Positions 60,458 to 64,000 of a stretch of 64,000 nt of DNA are shown here, one piece after another (position 1 is the first letter of the stretch; every line of letters starts with the position of its first letter). The translations under genes and the position numbers were made by a program. Location of the stretch: the NCBI RefSeq assembly GCF_900115135.1, contig NZ_FOVK01000001.1:496001-560000 (forward strand). Direction: 5' to 3'. The stretch is from Proteiniclasticum ruminis (GTDB taxonomy: Bacteria; Bacillota; Clostridia; Clostridiales; Clostridiaceae). The notes below the pieces were generated by a model that was not told the origin of the DNA, ran no database searches, and saw only the letters and a program-made list of their open reading frames with translations.

Positions 60458-60474
60458 TAGGACCACCTCCGTTT

Positions 60475-60780
60475 TTATTCTTCAATTCCTTTGCTGTTGT
60501 AATGTTCTTTGAGTTTTCTTGCCATGTTCCGGTCAGAAACTCCTACAACTGCAATTCCTTCATAACCCAATGCATATCCTAATTCATCAGGAGTGAAATC
60601 CTCAATATAAGGCACTTTATACTTTTCACAGTAACCTTTGAACTTATCCTTCGTATTCTCAGAAGCACCTTTGGACAAGATCAGAAGATACAACTTTCTC
60701 ATCTTGATGGCTTCCTCGTTCTTGTTGTATCCCAAGATCAAATTCCCGGACTTTCTTGTCAGTCCCAGGAAGGACAGCAT
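60475..60780 (-). CDS. L7Ae-like RNA-binding protein YlxQ
   Basis: A 101-residue L7Ae/L30e-fold protein ([32 protein letters not shown]). It binds K-turn-like RNAs in relatives; its exact role is unclear. The ATG at 60780 overlaps the end of rnpM region by being just after its stop. The frame is open further upstream, but only this start gives a normal N terminus. Confidence 0.9.
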   Translation of the reverse strand: MLSFLGLTRKSGNLILGYNKNEEAIKMRKLYLLILSKGASENTKDKFKGYCEKYKVPYIEDFTPDELGYALGYEGIAVVGVSDRNMARKLKEHYNSKGIEE

Positions 60781-60781
60781 T

Positions 60782-61048
60782 TTATCCAACTTCCACCGCC
60801 TTCCGAAGATCATCGTAGATCTCCTGGCTGATCGTGGTTTCCAAGTTTCGAGACAGTCTTTTGGTCTTAAAGGCCTTTTCCAGACAATCTGTACTCTTGC
60901 AAACATATGCACCTCTGCCGGGCTTTTTTCCAACCAAATCCAGAGAAATCTCTCCGTCTTTGTTCTTTACCACACGAATCAGTTCCTTTTTAGGTTTCAT
61001 CTCCATGCAGCCGGTGCACATTCTCATTGGTATTTTTTTCACCTTCAC
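60782..61048 (-). CDS. rnpM: RNase P modulator RnpM (YlxR)
   Basis: An 88-residue YlxR protein. KIPMRMCTGC and KKELIRVV are the family motifs, with GRGAYVCKSTDC later. Recent work links this protein to RNase P RNA and names it RnpM. The start is GTG at 61048, six bases after AGAGGTG. It sits between nusA and ylxQ, its standard place. Confidence 0.93.
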   Translation of the reverse strand: MKVKKIPMRMCTGCMEMKPKKELIRVVKNKDGEISLDLVGKKPGRGAYVCKSTDCLEKAFKTKRLSRNLETTISQEIYDDLRKAVEVG

Positions 61049-61074
61049 GTAAAACACCTCTCTTTCCAGTTTAA

Positions 61075-62277
61075 TTAAGCTTCTGAATCTTCCTCTTGGA
61101 TGTCAGTATCCTCGATAAGTTCAGCTGCAGTTTCAGCTTCTTCAGCGACAGCGTCCTCTAGAGCTTCTTCTGTTCTTATCACATCTTCTTCCAGTTCCGC
61201 TTTCTCTAGAAGTTCCTGCTCATACTGCTTCTTGCTCTTGATGTCAATTTTCCATCCAGTAAGTTTTGCCGCAAGCCTTACGTTCTGACCTTCTTTACCA
61301 ATGGCCAGAGACAGCTGGTTGTCTTCCACCACTACCTTGCAGGCGTTTCCTTCATTCATGATGATAACATCCAGAACTTTAGCAGGGCTTAAAGCATTGG
61401 CAATGAACTCTTTAGGGTCCTTGGACCACTTGATGATGTCGATTTTTTCGTTTCTCAGTTCATTCACGATGTTCTGTACTCTTGTTCCTCTTGGCCCAAC
61501 ACAAGCACCCATTGGCTCCACTTCTGAATCATTTGAATACACGGCAATCTTTGTTCTTGAACCAGCTTCTCTGGAAATGGCCTTGATTTCTACAATTCCT
61601 TCATAGATTTCAGGTACTTCCTTTTCAAAAAGCCTTTTGACCAGCCCAGGATGGGTTCTGGATACAGAAATCATCGGCCCCTTGGGATTCTGCTTCACTT
61701 CCACAATATACAGCAGAATCTTGTCATTGAACTGATAGTTCTCTCCAGGAATCTGTTCCTGAGGTGTCAAAACTGTTTCTGTCTTTCCAAGATCGATATA
61801 GATGTTCCCCTTGTCTTTTCTCTGAACAGTTCCCATGATCACATCAAATTCTTTTTCATGATACTGATTATAAAGAATGCTTCTTTCTGCTTCTTTTATT
61901 CTCTGGGTGACAATCTGCTTTGCAGACTGCGCTGCCACACGCGCAAAATTAGCAGGAGTCACTTCATTCTCCACCACATCCAGCAGTTCATATCTAGGAT
62001 CGATTTCTTTTGCTTCTTCCAGAGAAATCTCATCTTGAGGATCCATCACCTCTTCTACAATTCTTCTCAAAGAGAACACCTTGATTTCTCCGGTCTCTCT
62101 GTCGATGTTGACTCTCACGTTCTGGGATCCGGAATTTACATAATTCTTCTTATATGCTGCAATCATCGCATCTTCCAGTGTCTCAAAAAGCATCTCCTCA
62201 CTGATTCCCTTTTCCTCTGCGATGGCTTTTAATGCCAGAATAACTTCATCTTTCTTTTTCACAGTTGCCTTTGCCAT
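61075..62277 (-). CDS. nusA: Transcription factor NusA
   Basis: A 400-residue NusA: N-terminal RNA-polymerase domain, S1 domain (GTVQRKDKGNIYIDLG), and two KH domains (GPRGTRVQNIVNEL and GKEGQNVRLAAKLTGW). The C-terminal tail of about 50 residues is very acidic. It controls pausing, termination and antitermination. It follows rimP by 19 bases. Confidence 0.97.
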   Translation of the reverse strand: MAKATVKKKDEVILALKAIAEEKGISEEMLFETLEDAMIAAYKKNYVNSGSQNVRVNIDRETGEIKVFSLRRIVEEVMDPQDEISLEEAKEIDPRYELLDVVENEVTPANFARVAAQSAKQIVTQRIKEAERSILYNQYHEKEFDVIMGTVQRKDKGNIYIDLGKTETVLTPQEQIPGENYQFNDKILLYIVEVKQNPKGPMISVSRTHPGLVKRLFEKEVPEIYEGIVEIKAISREAGSRTKIAVYSNDSEVEPMGACVGPRGTRVQNIVNELRNEKIDIIKWSKDPKEFIANALSPAKVLDVIIMNEGNACKVVVEDNQLSLAIGKEGQNVRLAAKLTGWKIDIKSKKQYEQELLEKAELEEDVIRTEEALEDAVAEEAETAAELIEDTDIQEEDSEA

Positions 62278-62296
62278 TTTATCCTCCTTAAAATTT

Positions 62297-62749
62297 TTAC
62301 AAATCTACTTCAATATTGATACTGCGAAGATTTTCAAATGTAACTTCCAATGACTTTTTGTCTTTTTCAACAAGAAGTCCTCCACTCTGAACTTCCTTCA
62401 GGACGCCAATGAACTTCTTGGAACCGTCCACAGGTTTCTTAGTCTTTATCTGAACTTTTTCTCCCACAGCTGCTTCCATATGAGCTTTGGTGAATAACGT
62501 CCTGAAAACACCTGGTGATGAAACTTCCAGATTGTAATCTTCAGAAATCGGATCCTTCTCATCCAGAATGTCACTGATCCTTCTGGATACGGTCTCACAG
62601 TCCGCAAGCGCAATTCCGTTCTCATGTTCAATATAGAATCGAAGAATGTTCATTCCGTCCTCATGGACATATTCCATGTGATACATACCATATCCCAAAG
62701 CTTCAATTTCTTTCTGGAATAGCGGTTCCAGTTCCTTCCATTTTTCCAT
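62297..62749 (-). CDS. rimP: Ribosome maturation factor RimP
   Basis: A 150-residue RimP for 30S assembly. The N-terminal GYGMYHMEYV, EHENGIALADCETVSRRI and YNLEVSSPGVFR motifs are typical. It is the first gene after the polC terminators, so a promoter in the 62750-62810 gap probably drives rimP-nusA-rnpM-ylxQ-infB and beyond; a TATAAT lies about ten bases before the start but no good -35 was found. Confidence 0.95.
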   Translation of the reverse strand: MEKWKELEPLFQKEIEALGYGMYHMEYVHEDGMNILRFYIEHENGIALADCETVSRRISDILDEKDPISEDYNLEVSSPGVFRTLFTKAHMEAAVGEKVQIKTKKPVDGSKKFIGVLKEVQSGGLLVEKDKKSLEVTFENLRSINIEVDL

Positions 62750-62809
62750 GGTCTCACCCCATTATAATTATTTGACAATTTTGTTTTGTGTTTAAGTTTT
62801 TCCCTAATG

Positions 62810-62905
62810 AAAAACGCAACTAGATTACAGTTGCGCCACACAAAACGAAAGAGCGGGTTTTGCCCACTCTTCTAGTTCAAAGTTATTCTTCTTATAAAGA
62901 ATAAC
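62810..62905 (-). terminator. Three hairpins after polC
   Basis: In minus-strand order: GTTATTCTT/AAGAATAAC (62882-62905), AGAGTGGG/CCCGCTCT (62850-62870) followed by TTCGTTTTG, and CGCAACT/AGTTGCG (62815-62835) followed by TTTTTC. At least the last two look like intrinsic terminators. Together they separate polC from rimP. Confidence 0.8.
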
Positions 62906-62929
62906 ATAGTATTTGGAGAAATTCAACCC

Positions 62930-64000
62930 CTACAGATTGAAGAGAGAGAGCTGGTTTGTTTCATCCATCCCCTCAAGAGCGCCACAATTTGACAGTGTTT
63001 CAATGACTGTTTTAGAAATCTTGCAGCGTAATCGGAGATCTTCCTTAGAGATGAAAGGACTTCTCTGAGCTTCTTCATAAATGGACGTGGCCGCATTCAC
63101 ACCCACACCCACGAGACAGCTCAGTGGCGGTCTGATCTCACCATCTTCGATGAGAAACTTAGAGCCATGAGACAGGTAAAGATCCACTGGCTTGAACTTC
63201 AACCCTCTCTTATACATCTCATAAACAATCTCTAGTATCGTGATCATATTTTTTTCTTTTGCTGAAATATTGTTTCCAAGCTCGTAGTATTCTTCCAGTT
63301 GTTTCTTCACAGCCACTTCGCCTTTCAATATCAGCTCTCCATCAAAGTCCGATGCTCTGGTGGAATAATAGGCCGCATAATAAGCCAGTGGATAGTAGAC
63401 TTTAAAATAAGCGATACGCATAGCCATCATGACATAAGCCACCGCATGGCCCTTTGGAAACATATATTTGATTTTTTTACAGGATTCGATATACCATTCA
63501 GGTACGCTGTTCTCTCTCATGATGACTTCGTCCTCATCTTTGAGTCCTTTGCCTTTTCGCACACTCTCCATGATGGTGAATGCACGTTTTGCAGGCAGCC
63601 CTTTATAAATCAAATACACCATAATATCATCACGCGTACTGATACATTCGCTCAGCGTTGTGAATCCTTCTTTGATATAGTACTGGGCATTGTTCAGCCA
63701 CACATCTGTACCATGTGAAAGTCCTGATATTCTGACAAGGTCCGCAAAAGATTTAGGACTGGTATCCAGAAGCATACCTCGGACAAACTTCGTCCCAAAT
63801 TCCGGAAGACCTAAAGATCCCACAGGAATCCCCAGTTCCTCTTCTGTTACCCCCAGGGCTTTTGTAGAAGTGAACAGTGAGATGACTTTCTCATCATTGA
63901 GGGGCAGAGATTTGGGATCTATACCAGTCAGGTCCTGAAGCATTCTCAGCATGGTTGGATCATCATGTCCAAGGATATCAAGCTTCAAAAGCCTTCCTGA
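62930..64000 (-). CDS. polC: DNA polymerase III PolC, C-terminal part
   Basis: The last 356 or so codons of a PolC-type replicative polymerase; the start lies beyond the right edge. Visible: [44 protein letters not shown], and a C-terminal helix-hairpin-helix and tail ([10 protein letters not shown]). PolC is the leading-strand polymerase of low-GC Gram-positives. The order polC-rimP-nusA is standard. Confidence 0.97.
   Translation of the reverse strand, partial: SGRLLKLDILGHDDPTMLRMLQDLTGIDPKSLPLNDEKVISLFTSTKALGVTEEELGIPVGSLGLPEFGTKFVRGMLLDTSPKSFADLVRISGLSHGTDVWLNNAQYYIKEGFTTLSECISTRDDIMVYLIYKGLPAKRAFTIMESVRKGKGLKDEDEVIMRENSVPEWYIESCKKIKYMFPKGHAVAYVMMAMRIAYFKVYYPLAYYAAYYSTRASDFDGELILKGEVAVKKQLEEYYELGNNISAKEKNMITILEIVYEMYKRGLKFKPVDLYLSHGSKFLIEDGEIRPPLSCLVGVGVNAATSIYEEAQRSPFISKEDLRLRCKISKTVIETLSNCGALEGMDETNQLSLFNL

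Noticed and set aside
1-64000. CRISPR arrays, tRNA or rRNA genes, IS elements, prophage
   Set aside because: No regular direct repeats with spacers, no tRNA-like cloverleaf or CCA ends, no rRNA motifs and no transposase or integrase frames were seen on reading both strands.

Overview
The window looks like a chromosomal segment of a low-to-mid GC anaerobic Bacillota, most likely class Clostridia. Support: an electron-bifurcating type [FeFe] hydrogenase operon (hydC-hydB-hydA) followed by a flavodiiron protein; a PolC-type replicative polymerase; a SufCBDSU iron-sulfur assembly operon; an alaS T-box leader; ireB/ruvX/DUF1292 next to alaS; an FtsA-FtsZ pair without a Bacillus-type division cluster; strong GGAGG ribosome sites and many TTG starts. 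A Clostridiaceae-like non-sporing fermenter is my best guess (inference, low confidence). I saw no rRNA, tRNA, IS element, prophage or CRISPR array.

Layout. 1-6 kb (minus strand): nrdR, ftsZ, ftsA, a YitT membrane protein and an ABC-F ATPase. 6-11.7 kb (plus): hydCBA and fprA, behind a Rex-like operator. 11.7-26.2 kb (minus): a conserved clostridial block, read 3' to 5' as pilT-like, aroE, udk, trhP, trmR, a folate cyclo-ligase, mltG, typA, ylbF-like, rnj, a Fur-family gene, DUF1292, ruvX, ireB and alaS with its T-box. 26.2-33.5 kb: a divergent stress gene, a DUF2812 pair, then mnmA, a NifS-like desulfurase, an IscR-like regulator and rarA. 33.5-39 kb: a metabolic operon (flavin-reductase-like, PHP phosphatase, a MarR/histidine-phosphatase chimera, aroD, GH3). 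39.2-45.5 kb: sufCBDSU and glyA. 45.8-47.9 kb (plus): a two-part ThrE-like exporter, a 53-residue ORF and a HAD hydrolase. 47.9-64 kb (minus): twin GlsB-like proteins, pgsA, ftsK/spoIIIE, then the translation and RNA-decay series pnp, rpsO, ribF, truB, nrnA, rbfA, infB, ylxQ, rnpM, nusA, rimP and the 3' end of polC. A small DUF6440 gene lies on the plus strand at 52.2 kb.

How it works together. Most genes are housekeeping: division, tRNA charging and wobble-uridine modification (alaS, trmR, trhP, mnmA), iron-sulfur supply (two separate cysteine desulfurase loci), RNA turnover (rnj, ylbF-like, pnp, nrnA) and translation. The hydrogenase genes and FprA suggest fermentative H2 metabolism with an oxygen or NO detoxifying enzyme next to them.

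Most notable. I did not find a convincing wholly new multi-gene system. The best leads are: (i) an apparent MarR/histidine-phosphatase chimera, joined at the shared residues Thr-Glu-Ala, in which the phosphatase has lost its RHG nucleophile motif; (ii) an ABC-F protein whose second ATP site has lost both the Walker A lysine and the catalytic glutamate (Gln instead); (iii) the absence of sporulation sigma genes from the places they usually occupy around trhP and ftsZ; (iv) a Rex-like operator before hydCBA; (v) a 16-bp perfect inverted repeat between rpsO and pnp; and (vi) a palindrome inside an unusually long promoter spacer before the stress gene.
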